From Bacillota bacterium (lineage in GTDB: Bacteria; Bacillota; Clostridia; Acetivibrionales; DTU013), in assembly GCA_023426125.1 (NCBI GenBank), contig JAFABI010000097.1:62001-126000 (forward strand): a DNA stretch of 64,000 bases. Reading direction: 5' to 3'. The position numbers and the translations under genes are program-made. The notes under the pieces were generated by a model. It saw only the letters and a program-made list of their open reading frames with translations, was not told the origin of the DNA and did no database searches. Each line of letters starts with the position of its first letter. The first letter of the stretch is position 1. Shown piece after piece: positions 43,063-51,799 of the stretch.

Positions 43063-43169
43063 ATACAGTGAAACAAACATTAATTCATCGGCATTTATGT
43101 GCCTTTCAGAAAAAGCGCGAACGCTTCTACGCGCATTTCTAAAGGTTAAATTCAAATGTTTCGCTGTAG
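43063..43169. mobile_element. MITE-like element, copy B
   Basis: 107 bp, related throughout to copy A at 2990-3098: both have CATTAATT(C/T)ATCGGCATTTATG near the left end, a central CGAACGCTTC-type arm, and TTTCGCTGTAG at the right end. The terminal inverted repeat is more degenerate (TACAGTGAAACA against its complement TGTTTCGCTGTA). Here it lies within an operon, between permease and binding-protein genes, and would form a hairpin in the mRNA. Confidence 0.68.
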
Positions 43170-43200
43170 CACCCAAATCAAATAAAAAGGAGTGAATGAC

Positions 43201-44949
43201 ATGAAGGGTCAAAGGAAAAGAAGCCTTGCCCCGGGTATCGTGCTTATAATGATTGTAAGCATTATAGCCTTAAGCCTTTCGGGATGCGGTTCGGGCAGTC
43301 AGGAGACGTCTGCCTCTTCAAGCCCGGAAGCGGCAGCTTCAGGCACAGTCGCCGCAACAACGGCGGAAGAACCGAAGGTATACCCCCAGTTTAGCGTGTG
43401 GATAGGAACCGATGAAAAAAAGAGTCCGGAAATTACCGAGCTGCAGAAGTTATTCAAGGAAAAGCTGGGTTTTGATTTCACTGTACAGTCCAGACAGGGG
43501 GATCTGATGACGGCTTTGAACATCAAGCTGAACAGCGGCTCGCTGGAAGACATGGCGGTGATCTATAAAGATGATGTAGCCATCAATGCATTTATAAAAT
43601 CCGGCCAGATCCAGGAAGTGGAGCAATACTATAAAATGCCGGAGAAATACCCCAATCTGGCCAAGGTGCCGGAGGAAGTCCTGAGCTACTGTAAATCTAC
43701 CGATGGAAAGCTATGGTACCTGCCCGGCTGGTATGCACAGGAAATGGAGGATCCGTGGCCGGGATGGGCTGCTACGGCATGGTGGCCGAGAACCGACCTT
43801 GTAGAGAAGGTTGGAATGAAAATGGAAGACCTGGCTACCATTGAAGGCCTGGAAAAATACATGCGGGAAGCTGCAAAGCAGAAGGACGCTTCGGGGAAGG
43901 CCGTCATACCGTTGGGCTTTATACTGAACGAAGGCAATACGCTGAATGATGAAGAAAACATTATCTTCAGCACATTCGGTGTCGATATGGCCCGTGGGTA
44001 CAGTAAAATGCCGGGGGTCAGAAAGGATGGAAGCAATTACATATTTTCCTATGATGACCCTCATTTTAAGGAAGCATTCCAATGGATCAACCGGATGTAC
44101 CGGGAAGGCCTTATCGATGTAGAAGTTCCGACACAGAAGGTTGAAAGGTATAAGGAAAAGGTTAATGCCGGCCGCTATGGAATGCTGGCAGGGACCATCT
44201 GGAAAGCTGAATTGAACAACTCGTGGGCCAAGCTGAGCGGACCGACGGATCCGGTGTGGTACTTCCAGCCGATGAAGGATCCTGCCGTTTCCGGTGTCAG
44301 CGCGCCAGGTGCGGTGCAGTATGTCAATCCCTACCCGGCAAGCGCTATTTTCATCAGCAAAAGCACAAAGAATGTGGAAGCGGTTCTGAGATTCCTTGAC
44401 TGGTGCCAGGAGTCCGACCCGATACGCCAGCAGGAAATCAACGAGGGACCCGTAGGAATAAATTGGCACTGGAACGGCGAACCTCTGGGCGAATGGGATT
44501 TCACTCCCGAATATGGCGCCGAAAGGAATTCCGGAGACCAGGCCCGTGTAGACAGGCTAACCCCTCAGATGTGGTACCTGGGAACCTACAGCAAAAAGTG
44601 GTATCCCTGGTGGACCAATGCCATCGGATCAGACAAACCCATAGGGATGTCCTTTTCCTCCAAGTATACCGCCGAGATATCAAACAACTTCAAGATCGTC
44701 CGGAACATGCACTCTTACGATGCCGTCCCGGCGCCGGTAGGCGGAGTTATTGAGAAATATATGCCCACCTTGAATGCAGTGTATATCGAGTACCGCGCAA
44801 GGCTCATCATGGCCAAGAGCGACGCCGAATTCGAAGCTACGTGGGGTACGTTCCGGGATCAACTGGAAACACGGGCGCACTGGTCTGAAATGAAGGAGGA
44901 ATGGAACACGGAATACCAGAAATATCTCAAGGAAAAGACTGATTTTTAA
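43201..44949 (+). CDS. Extracellular solute-binding lipoprotein (second system)
   Basis: 582 residues from ATG 43201, with AAAAAGGAG 8 bases upstream; the in-frame GTG at 43192 overlaps that site. The lipobox is LSLSGC. The body matches LipO-type binding proteins (FDFTVQSRQGDLMTALNIKLNSG; IYKDDVAINAFIKSGQIQEVEQY). It delivers ligand to the two permeases encoded upstream; a MITE-like element separates it from them. Confidence 0.93.
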   Translation: MKGQRKRSLAPGIVLIMIVSIIALSLSGCGSGSQETSASSSPEAAASGTVAATTAEEPKVYPQFSVWIGTDEKKSPEITELQKLFKEKLGFDFTVQSRQGDLMTALNIKLNSGSLEDMAVIYKDDVAINAFIKSGQIQEVEQYYKMPEKYPNLAKVPEEVLSYCKSTDGKLWYLPGWYAQEMEDPWPGWAATAWWPRTDLVEKVGMKMEDLATIEGLEKYMREAAKQKDASGKAVIPLGFILNEGNTLNDEENIIFSTFGVDMARGYSKMPGVRKDGSNYIFSYDDPHFKEAFQWINRMYREGLIDVEVPTQKVERYKEKVNAGRYGMLAGTIWKAELNNSWAKLSGPTDPVWYFQPMKDPAVSGVSAPGAVQYVNPYPASAIFISKSTKNVEAVLRFLDWCQESDPIRQQEINEGPVGINWHWNGEPLGEWDFTPEYGAERNSGDQARVDRLTPQMWYLGTYSKKWYPWWTNAIGSDKPIGMSFSSKYTAEISNNFKIVRNMHSYDAVPAPVGGVIEKYMPTLNAVYIEYRARLIMAKSDAEFEATWGTFRDQLETRAHWSEMKEEWNTEYQKYLKEKTDF

Positions 44950-44969
44950 TCTTTAATTTTGGTTTAATT

Positions 44970-45031
44970 TGGTATATAATTATTCTGGAAAATCATAACG
45001 GTGTAATCCCGTTACACCGTTATGATTTTCC
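44970..45031 (+). promoter_or_regulatory. Promoter followed by a perfect 20-bp-stem hairpin
   Basis: TGGTATATAAT (44970-44980) is an extended -10. Seven bases later a perfect 20-bp inverted repeat (44987-45006 with 45012-45031, loop TCCCG) begins, so it would form the very 5' end of the GH2 transcript. It is not followed by a T-run on the plus strand. It could be an mRNA stabiliser, an operator spanning the start site, or a two-way terminator of the preceding gene. Confidence 0.6.
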
Positions 45032-45091
45032 CATATCCAAGGTTCCAATGGAGTTAAGCTGCTCTGCGGTCAGAGAAAGGTGTGGTTTGGC

Positions 45092-47854
45092 ATGGATAAC
45101 AGTAAATATTGCATTTCCCTTGCCGGTGAATGGAAACTGGCCCTTGATCCGGACAAGGAAGGCATCCTGAAAGCGTATTACAACAAAACCCTTGCGGATG
45201 AAATCATTCTTCCCGGAACGACGGACGAACACAAAAAAGGAAACCTGTATGAAACATGCGAAATCGAGCGCTTGACAAGAACATACTCCTTCCAAGGCTA
45301 TGCATGGTACCAGAAGGTCGTTGCAATCGGGGAAGAATGGAGAGGCAAGCATGTTTCACTTTATCTTGAACGCACACGGATCAGCCGCGTCTGGATCGAT
45401 GGAAAGGATTGCGGAAGACAGGACAGCATCTGCACGCCGCATGTGTATGAGCTGGGCGTCGTAGCCCCCGGAAGCCACAATCTGACCATTATGATTGATA
45501 ATACGGAGCTGCCTGTTGCAGGCGGACATCAGACCTCGCCGGATACCCAGACCAATTGGAACGGCATATTGGGAAGGATGGAACTGAATGCTTGCGACCC
45601 GGTATGGATTGAGGACATCCAGGCATATCCCGATCCGGACAAAAGGACGGTAATACTGAAAATAGCGGTCAGAAATGAAGCAGGAGCGAGGGCTCCCGCG
45701 CATCTGACCCTATCTGCCTCAAGCATTAACACCGGCAGGGAGCATCATGCCGAAAGCAGGGAATATGTGATAAATCTACGGGAAGAGCGGGTCGTATCGG
45801 AGCTGGAGTATTTTATGGGCCCGGATGCGCTCCTCTGGGACGAATATTTCCCTGCCCTGTATACCTTACATGCTTCCCTTGATATAGAATGCGGGAATTC
45901 CAAATATACCGACGAGAAAGCTATACCCTTTGGAATGAGGAAGTTCTCTACTCACGGTACGCAGTTCACCAATAACGGACGGACGGTTTTCCTGCGCGGC
46001 AAGCATGATGCCTGTGTTTTTCCATTGACAGGTTATGCTCCCATGGAGGTCGAAGGATGGGCAAGGGTCTTTGAAATTGCCAAATCCTACGGTATCAACC
46101 ATTATCGGTTTCATACCTGCTGCCCTCCTGAAGCAGGCTTTATTGCGGCAGACAGGGAGGGAATTTACCTTGAAGTGGAATTGCCCTATTGGGGCCCGTA
46201 TAAAGAGCCGGAGGATAAGGATTATGACGTCGCGCAGGCAGACTATCTGGTCAGGGAAGCTCAACGCATCATGAGATCCTTCGGTAATCATCCTTCCTTT
46301 GTCATGTTTTCCCTGGGGAACGAGCTCAGCGGCAGCAGAAAGGTCCTGTCAGCCTTCATAAGAGACCGGAGGAAAGAAGACGGTCGCTATTTATACGCAG
46401 AAGGATCAAACAATTTTATATCGGATCCGGCTTTGCTGGAGGAAGCCGATTTCTGGGTGACGATGCATACGGCGCACGGGGAAGCCATGGTGAGAGGGTC
46501 GGTATCGCATTACGATCAACCGTTGGGCCATGTACAGGTGGGACCGCCGGCCACAACGGCGGATTACGGCAAGTATATCTCCGGGGTGCCGGTGCCCGTG
46601 GTCGGGCATGAGATCGGACAGTACCAGTCCTATCCGGATTTCAAAGAAATCGGCAAGTATACCGGAGTATTGCAGGCACAGAATTTGAAGATCTTTAGAG
46701 ACCGGTTGAAAGCCAAAGGCATGCTGGACAAAGCGGAGGATTTCTTCCGGGCCTCCGGCAGGCTGGCGGTATTGTGCTACAGGGAGGATATTGAAGCAGC
46801 ACTGAGAACACCCGGGTTTGGCGGGATACAGCTGCTGGATTTGCAGGACTTTCCCGGACAGGGTACGGCTTTGGTGGGGATACTGGATTCCTTTATGGAT
46901 TCAAAAGGCTTTATCACACCTGAAGCATGGAGGGAATTCTGCTCGGATACCGTATTGCTCGCATGTTTCCCTAAGTATACATACAGCGCGGATGAAACAT
47001 TTAAAGCGGATATCAAAATTGCATATTATGGTGCGGAGGATCTGAAAAATATAGTTTTAGAATGGTCGCTCCATAGCAAGGATACAGTTTATTCCCAGGG
47101 AGAGTTCAGGCGTCAGGAGTTAAGCCGGGGGACAGTTGAACTTATTGGAGTTGCAAATACCGGGTTGCGTGATATGAACGTTCCTGAAAAGTTAACGTTG
47201 AATTTGAAGTTGAAAGGGACGGAGGTAAAAAATCATTATTCCATCTGGGTATACCCTTCAGAGGTGGATACTTCCCTACCCCAAGGTTTAAGTATTTGCC
47301 GGAGTGCGGATGCGGCAAGGGGCTTACTGGAGAAAGGGGAAAACGTACTCTTGATCCCGGAGCTGACGCAGAATTCCAACAGCATTGAAGGCTTTTTTGC
47401 ATCGGATTTCTGGTGCTATCCCATGTTCAGGTCAATGTGCGAGAATGCGGGTAAAACTGTAGCGCCAGGGACGCTTGGCCTTCTTTGCGAGCATCATCAC
47501 CCTGCTCTGGGGGAATTTCCCAGCGGCTTTCACAGTGATTGGCAATGGTGGCACATTGTGATGAATTCGCGTTCCATGATCCTGGACAATACACCGGTCG
47601 GATTCTACCCGATTGTCCAGGTGATCGACAATTTTGAAAGAAATCACAAGCTTGGCCTTATTTTCGAGGCGAGGTCCGGAAAGGGCAAACTCCTGGTTTG
47701 TGGGAGCGATCTGCTTTCACACCGGGATAAACCTGAGGTAAGGCAGCTGCTCCATAGTATTCTCAGGTATATGGCTTCTGCCGGCTTCGAACCACAATAT
47801 GAATTGAGGCTGGAGGACATTTTGGGTGAAAGCGAAGGTGAGGGCCAGTCTTAG
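45092..47854 (+). CDS. GH2-family beta-glycosidase
   Basis: 920 residues from ATG 45092; an in-frame GTG at 45080 leaves no room for its AGAAAGG site. No signal peptide is seen. The N-terminal sugar-binding jellyroll starts SLAGEWKLALDPDKEG, followed by an immunoglobulin-like domain and a TIM barrel. The acid/base is Glu411 in FSLGNELSG and the nucleophile candidate is Glu507 in VVGHEIGQYQ. A ~300-residue C-terminal extension follows. Substrate (galactoside, glucuronide or mannoside) is not resolved. The promoter and hairpin upstream make it an independent unit from the importer operon. Confidence 0.88.
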   Translation: MDNSKYCISLAGEWKLALDPDKEGILKAYYNKTLADEIILPGTTDEHKKGNLYETCEIERLTRTYSFQGYAWYQKVVAIGEEWRGKHVSLYLERTRISRVWIDGKDCGRQDSICTPHVYELGVVAPGSHNLTIMIDNTELPVAGGHQTSPDTQTNWNGILGRMELNACDPVWIEDIQAYPDPDKRTVILKIAVRNEAGARAPAHLTLSASSINTGREHHAESREYVINLREERVVSELEYFMGPDALLWDEYFPALYTLHASLDIECGNSKYTDEKAIPFGMRKFSTHGTQFTNNGRTVFLRGKHDACVFPLTGYAPMEVEGWARVFEIAKSYGINHYRFHTCCPPEAGFIAADREGIYLEVELPYWGPYKEPEDKDYDVAQADYLVREAQRIMRSFGNHPSFVMFSLGNELSGSRKVLSAFIRDRRKEDGRYLYAEGSNNFISDPALLEEADFWVTMHTAHGEAMVRGSVSHYDQPLGHVQVGPPATTADYGKYISGVPVPVVGHEIGQYQSYPDFKEIGKYTGVLQAQNLKIFRDRLKAKGMLDKAEDFFRASGRLAVLCYREDIEAALRTPGFGGIQLLDLQDFPGQGTALVGILDSFMDSKGFITPEAWREFCSDTVLLACFPKYTYSADETFKADIKIAYYGAEDLKNIVLEWSLHSKDTVYSQGEFRRQELSRGTVELIGVANTGLRDMNVPEKLTLNLKLKGTEVKNHYSIWVYPSEVDTSLPQGLSICRSADAARGLLEKGENVLLIPELTQNSNSIEGFFASDFWCYPMFRSMCENAGKTVAPGTLGLLCEHHHPALGEFPSGFHSDWQWWHIVMNSRSMILDNTPVGFYPIVQVIDNFERNHKLGLIFEARSGKGKLLVCGSDLLSHRDKPEVRQLLHSILRYMASAGFEPQYELRLEDILGESEGEGQS

Positions 47855-48104
47855 TGAACCTATAATCGTAAATTTGAATCTATTCCCCTCAGGATGGCCG
47901 GTGTTTTTACCCAAAGCGGCAGGGAAGGTGCTATGGAAGCCCTTCGTTTTTGCTGTAATTGTGCTACAGCCTTTTTTCATGTCCTTGGAACAATCATCCT
48001 ATCAATTCTGCTGAATTTCATATAAAATAAGCATAAGCCCGGTGATGAAACCAGGTCCGTAAACAAGCAAAACAGGTGGTAGGATCATTATACGAAATGC
48101 ATGA

Positions 48105-48404
48105 AGGGAGCTGAAGCGGATGAAGAAGAATGCCGTTCTTATCAATACAGCCAGAGGTCCGGTAGTGGACAGCGCTGCACTTGCCGACGCCCTGAAAAAC
48201 AGGGAAATCCTGGCGGCGGGAATCGATGTTTTTGAGACGGAGCCGCCCATTGAGCCCGCACATCCCCTGTTAACGGCTCCGAATGTAATGGCGACGCCTC
48301 ATGTGGCATTTGCTACGAAAGAAGCTCTTGAGAAAAGAGGAGTCATTGTTCTGGAGAACGTGAAGCAGTGGCTGATGGGCACGCCGCAAAACGTCAAGGT
48401 GTAA
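48105..48404 (+). pseudogene. 3' fragment of a D-2-hydroxyacid dehydrogenase gene
   Basis: Only the last ~95 residues of the NAD-dependent D-2-hydroxyacid dehydrogenase family remain: NAVLINTARGPVVDSAAL, AAGIDVFETEPP with the catalytic Glu, and ATPHVAFATKEA with the catalytic His. The first ~220 residues (substrate domain and glycine-rich NAD loop) are absent and an in-frame TGA occurs at ~48102. An ATG at 48120 with GGGAG before it could still be translated, but the product would be inactive. Confidence 0.75.
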
Positions 48405-48671
48405 TATTGCTAAGAAGCATGCAGCCAGAAAAGCCGTTGATGATGCCGGAAGCGGGGAGGGTTCATTCTTTTGACGGAGACCAATGCGGAAGAGATATGC
48501 CGGATGATAATGTATTCAAATCGATGGAGGCCGCAAAAACATAGGACAGGTATTGACCGGACCGGATGCATACCCCGATAGGAAGGGGTTTTGTGCTTAC
48601 TGCAATTGGCATTCAACAGCAAAGGGTTTTAAATAAGGTGAAAAATGGTTGTGAAATATTCGATTTTTTAA

Positions 48672-48703
48672 TTGACAAAATGAGCATCCTATTGTAGTAT
48701 AAT
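48672..48703 (+). promoter_or_regulatory. Promoter of tRNA-Asp/Phe/Gly unit
   Basis: TTGACA (48672-48677) is followed by TAGTAT (48695-48700, 17-bp spacer) overlapping a perfect TATAAT (48698-48703, 20-bp spacer). Sixty bases later tRNA-Asp begins. The rest of the 48405-48763 gap holds no gene that I can support. Confidence 0.6.
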
Positions 48704-48763
48704 ATATGCGGTTGCGAACAATGCATCCCGCAAGGGTATAGGTGAAGCTATACTGTAATATGT

Positions 48764-48840
48764 GGCCCGGTAGTTCAGTTGGTTAGAACGCTAGCCTGTC
48801 ACGCTAGAGGTCGAGGGTTCGAGCCCCTTCCGGGTCGCCA
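48764..48840 (+). tRNA. tRNA-Asp (GTC)
   Basis: 77 bases with encoded CCA. Acceptor stem GGCCCGG/CCGGGTC, D-arm TAGTTCAGTTGG, anticodon loop CTGTCAC (GTC), T-arm with GGTTCGAGCC. Confidence 0.97.
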
Positions 48841-48882
48841 TTTGGAGGTCAGATATCGGTAACGGTATCCGGCCTCAATTTC

Positions 48883-48958
48883 GCCCAGATAGCTCAGTTG
48901 GTAGAGCAGTGGACTGAAAATCCACGTGTCGCTGGTTCAATTCCGGCTCTGGGCACCA
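48883..48958 (+). tRNA. tRNA-Phe (GAA)
   Basis: 76 bases with encoded CCA. Acceptor GCCCAGA/TCTGGGC, D-arm TAGCTCAGTTGG, anticodon loop CTGAAAA (GAA), T-arm GGTTCAATTCC. Confidence 0.97.
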
Positions 48959-49005
48959 AACGAGGTTGGAAGTAAGATTTTACGCTTGCTTCCCGCTTCA
49001 GAAGT

Positions 49006-49080
49006 GCGGGATTAACTCAGTGGTAGAGTGTCACCTTGCCAAGGTGAAAGTCGCGAGTCCGAATCTCGTATCCCGCTCCA
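49006..49080 (+). tRNA. tRNA-Gly (GCC)
   Basis: 75 bases with encoded CCA. Acceptor GCGGGAT/ATCCCGC, anticodon loop TTGCCAA (GCC), T-arm GAGTCCGAATCTC. Confidence 0.96.
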
Positions 49081-49083
49081 GGT

Positions 49084-49115
49084 GAAGGCCGGTCAGTGTG
49101 ACTGGCCTTCATTTT
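49084..49115 (+). terminator. Terminator after tRNA-Gly
   Basis: GAAGGCCGGTCA (49084-49095) pairs with TGACTGGCCTTC (49099-49110) around GTG, followed by ATTTTA. It ends the three-tRNA unit. Confidence 0.8.
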
Positions 49116-49162
49116 ACCCCGTGGGTAAGCCGTGGCTGGACGAAAAAACCAGCACGAAACTC

Positions 49163-49192
49163 TTGACGATGTGTCTCGTGCCGTGCTATACT
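49163..49192 (+). promoter_or_regulatory. Promoter of tRNA-Cys
   Basis: -35 TTGACG (49163-49168), 18-bp spacer, -10 TATACT (49187-49192), about 40 bases before tRNA-Cys. tRNA-Cys is thus transcribed separately from the preceding three tRNAs. Confidence 0.65.
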
Positions 49193-49233
49193 ATAAACCG
49201 CGGGAAGCAAAGGGCTTTTAGAAAATTGTTCAT

Positions 49234-49307
<74 letters not shown>

Positions 49308-49315
49308 AAAATTAT

Positions 49316-49356
49316 AACCTGTAAATGGCTTAAATCAAGCGATCTACAGGTTTTTT
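49316..49356 (+). terminator. Terminator after tRNA-Cys
   Basis: AACCTGTA (49316-49323) pairs with TACAGGTT (49345-49352), with a nested GCTT/AAGC stem inside, followed by TTTTT. It insulates tRNA-Cys from the integrase gene. Confidence 0.8.
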
Positions 49357-49520
49357 CATATAAAAATTTATTCTCACATATTACATAAATATTACAGGAA
49401 TTAGGTAAAAATCGGTTAAAAAAATTAACTTTTTGCCAACGAATACTGTCAAAACTACTGTCAAACTATTGCTAAAAAATATCCTTTGTATTATACTAAT
49501 TGCAAGGGGTGAAGGAAATT

Positions 49521-50705
49521 ATGGGTAAGGCCGAAAACAAAGAAAAAGTATCAAAAAGGACAAGGAGAGATAACGGAGAAGGTAGTATATTTCAAAGGAA
49601 AGATGGACGTTGGGTTGCACAAATTCAAGTCAACAATGTTCCAAAATTTTTTTATGGTAAAGAAAGAAAAGATGTTGTTTCCAAATTAAAGGAATTTAAA
49701 TTAAATCAGTTACAGGGATTTGACAGTCTTTTGACAGTAAATCTAAAGGATTATATTTCCAATTGGTTTAAAAAAACTAAGTTTAATGATTTAAAACCTT
49801 CTTCGCTTGATAGGCTTGAATCCACTATAGACAATCAGATAATACTTAGAATTGGACATTATACCATAGATAAACTTACTGCTCCAATTATTCAAGAAGA
49901 ATTAATTAATAAGATGTTTGAAGAAGGTATGTCATATTCTTCTATAAAAAAAGCATACGATGCAATTAACGCTTGTATGAAATATGCTGTTAAAAATAGA
50001 CAACTTATGTTCAATCCACTAGAAACAGTAACTAAACCTTCAACAACTAAATTTGAAAAAACTGAGATTGTTATATTATCAGACGATGAAATAAAAAGAT
50101 TTGAAAAAGCTTGTATTGTAAAATATTCCAATGGAGAATATATTTATAAAACAGGATATGGATTTATTATGATGCTTTATACTGGTTTACGAATGGGAGA
50201 AGCCCTTGCATTAAAATGGAATGATGTTGATTTTGAATTAAAACGAATAAAAGTTGACAATAATGTAATTATGGCAAAAAATAGAAATAAGAAAAATGAA
50301 ACTGATCCAAACCATATGTTGATTGAACAAGACACAACTAAAACAAAAAAAGGAGATAGATATATAGGACTTTCTAAAAAGGCATATAACGCTTTAGAAC
50401 AGTTAAAGGGCATGAAATATTATAATCCTGAAGGATATGTATTTACAACAGAAAATAATACGCCTATTCGTCCTAGAAACCTTCAGAACACTCTTGATTC
50501 TATTTTAGACAGATCAAATATAAAAAGAAATGGTTTGCATGTATTAAGACATACTTTTGCTTCAAGGCTGTTCAAAAAAGGTATTGATGTAAAAACTGTT
50601 TCAGAGTTGTTAGGACATGCTGATGTTAGGACTACTTATAACACGTATATCCACTTAATAGAAGAACAAAAGAAGGGTGCTATTGATGTACTGGATGATT
50701 TTTAG
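49521..50705 (+). CDS. int: Phage-type tyrosine site-specific integrase
   Basis: 394 residues from ATG 49521, with GAAGG upstream; an in-frame TTG at 49500 is less likely. An N-terminal arm-binding region (GEGSIFQRKDGRWVAQI, the AP2-like arm-type domain) leads to a SAM-like core-binding domain and a catalytic domain. The catalytic residues are visible: Arg in TGLRMGEALALKW, His-x-x-Arg in LHVLRHTFASRL, His in LLGHADVRTTYNTY and Tyr in NTYIH. It acts on the adjacent tRNA-Cys attachment site. Its stop overlaps the end of a convergent small gene by three bases. Confidence 0.96.
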   Translation: MGKAENKEKVSKRTRRDNGEGSIFQRKDGRWVAQIQVNNVPKFFYGKERKDVVSKLKEFKLNQLQGFDSLLTVNLKDYISNWFKKTKFNDLKPSSLDRLESTIDNQIILRIGHYTIDKLTAPIIQEELINKMFEEGMSYSSIKKAYDAINACMKYAVKNRQLMFNPLETVTKPSTTKFEKTEIVILSDDEIKRFEKACIVKYSNGEYIYKTGYGFIMMLYTGLRMGEALALKWNDVDFELKRIKVDNNVIMAKNRNKKNETDPNHMLIEQDTTKTKKGDRYIGLSKKAYNALEQLKGMKYYNPEGYVFTTENNTPIRPRNLQNTLDSILDRSNIKRNGLHVLRHTFASRLFKKGIDVKTVSELLGHADVRTTYNTYIHLIEEQKKGAIDVLDDF

Positions 50706-50863
50706 GTATTTTCTTTTTTTAAAATATGATCATATTTTTTAAGTAAATCTTCCAAAGCTTCTTCAACATATCTTGCTTGTGGAACACGGGTTACATCAGA
50801 TAATTTTTTGAGGTTGTCCTTTAATTCTTTTTCTATTTTTGTAGCAAATTGTTCTTTTCCCAT
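50702..50863 (-). CDS. Small ribbon-helix-helix-like DNA-binding protein
   Basis: 53 residues (ATG 50863, with GAGGTGA a few bases upstream). It reads MGKEQFATKIEKELKDNLKK, then LSDVTRVPQARYVEEALEDL. This is the RHH/CopG-Arc pattern: a short N-terminal strand with alternating residues, a first helix, a turn and a second helix. It is divergent from the gene at 51075; a palindrome in the promoter between them (50956-50969) is a likely binding site. A role in lysogeny or excision control is inferred from position beside the integrase. Confidence 0.75.
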   Translation of the reverse strand: MGKEQFATKIEKELKDNLKKLSDVTRVPQARYVEEALEDLLKKYDHILKKENT

Positions 50864-50912
50864 AAAATCACCTCACTTCACATTTTATATGGTAAATATA
50901 TCATAATTGCCT

Positions 50913-50927
50913 ATACTTGTAAAGTAT
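50913..50927. promoter_or_regulatory. Secondary inverted repeat near RHH gene
   Basis: ATACTT-gta-AAGTAT lies between the RHH start and the divergent promoter. Its half-site resembles parts of the larger palindrome nearby (TATACTAGTATA), so it may be a second site for the same protein. Confidence 0.35.
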
Positions 50928-50946
50928 AAATTTTCCTAAAACATAC

Positions 50947-50975
50947 TTGACTAATCTATACTAGTATAGTATACT
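50947..50975 (+). promoter_or_regulatory. Promoter with palindromic operator inside the spacer
   Basis: -35 TTGACT (50947-50952), 17-bp spacer, -10 TATACT (50970-50975). The perfect palindrome CTATACTAGTATAG (50956-50969) fills the spacer up to the -10. A dimer bound here would block polymerase directly. The promoter faces the 51075 gene; the RHH gene is divergent. Confidence 0.7.
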
Positions 50976-51074
50976 AAATTTAGATAGAAAATCTTTCCTA
51001 AAAGGGGGTGTTACATATTTATCTTATATAAAACAAAAAAGATAGTACAAACATACATAGAAAGGAGCATGCAT

Positions 51075-51425
51075 ATGTTAGGTTACATGATAACTGATCA
51101 GAACGATAACTTTGTAGATACCGATGCATTTTTCAAAGAAGGACAGGGCAAGGGGCAAATTGCAAAATGGTCATTTTTTTATACCCAAGGTTATCTTGAA
51201 GGGTCAAAAATTTACGGAAGCATAGAGCGCTGCCAAAAGGTTGTAGATTATCTTACTCGCATGAATGCAAGGTTAGGTCAAAACTTTATTTTTAAAATTA
51301 CTGGAATTGATACTGATACTATGACTTGGTGTGAATCTTCACAATGGATTGATTTGGAAGTCAATAAATATCATAAGATATCTTTACCGGAAAGGAGAAC
51401 ATATGGCCAGAAAATAGCAAATTGA
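51075..51425 (+). CDS. Hypothetical phage protein
   Basis: 116 residues from ATG 51075, with AAAGGAG 7 bases upstream (the ATG at 51069 is only one base from it). The protein is soluble with aromatic-rich segments (QIAKWSFFYTQGYLEG; DTMTWCESSQW). I do not recognise it. It is the first gene under the promoter with the spacer palindrome, so its product is probably repressed in the lysogen and may act early after induction (inference). Confidence 0.6.
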   Translation: MLGYMITDQNDNFVDTDAFFKEGQGKGQIAKWSFFYTQGYLEGSKIYGSIERCQKVVDYLTRMNARLGQNFIFKITGIDTDTMTWCESSQWIDLEVNKYHKISLPERRTYGQKIAN

Positions 51426-51468
51426 GGAAGTTTATTTTGCTATTATGGAAATGAAGAATAAAGATAAT

Positions 51469-51500
51469 GTCAGGATTAATACCCTGGCTTTTCTTTTTAT
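51469..51500 (+). terminator. Terminator after the 51075 gene
   Basis: GTCAGG (51469-51474) pairs with CCTGGC (51483-51488), followed by TTTTCTTTTT. Confidence 0.75.
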
Positions 51501-51603
51501 ATGGATGAAAATGAGGTTATTTGCCTCAAATTTCGATTTTATATAACTGAATGTGATTTTATATTACTAGAACAAAACATAGGTTCATTTTGTTGATATT
51601 ATA

Positions 51604-51641
51604 TATAGAAATTGAAAATAAGTATAGAAATTGAAAATAAG
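51604..51641. repeat. Perfect 19-bp tandem duplication
   Basis: TATAGAAATTGAAAATAAG occurs twice head to tail with no mismatch. It lies in a gene-poor stretch 40 bases before a strong promoter. Confidence 0.9.
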
Positions 51642-51682
51642 ATATTCTATTTAAATGAGTCATATTAATAATATAATTATTC

Positions 51683-51711
51683 TTGACACGAAAATGTGTT
51701 CTTCATATAAT
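51683..51711 (+). promoter_or_regulatory. Consensus sigma-A promoter with no intact gene after it
   Basis: TTGACA (51683-51688), 17-bp spacer, TATAAT (51706-51711): both hexamers are perfect. The next intact start codon is ~540 bases downstream (52254). The transcript may feed the helicase genes, or once served the decayed gene that begins soon after. Confidence 0.75.
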
Positions 51712-51799
51712 ATTAGTAGAGGGGGAAACAAAACACAAAAAACATAGAAAATAAGAAAGAAGAATGATCAGTATAAAAATCAGTTAAGAAAGGAAAAAA

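Noticed and set aside
48120..48404. Complete small NAD-binding protein
   Set aside because: The sequence is the 3' end of a larger dehydrogenase family and lacks the glycine-rich NAD loop, so it is a fragment.
48410..48622. 70-codon minus-strand frame between the dehydrogenase fragment and tRNAs
   Set aside because: No ribosome site, no domain, and unlikely composition; treated as non-coding.
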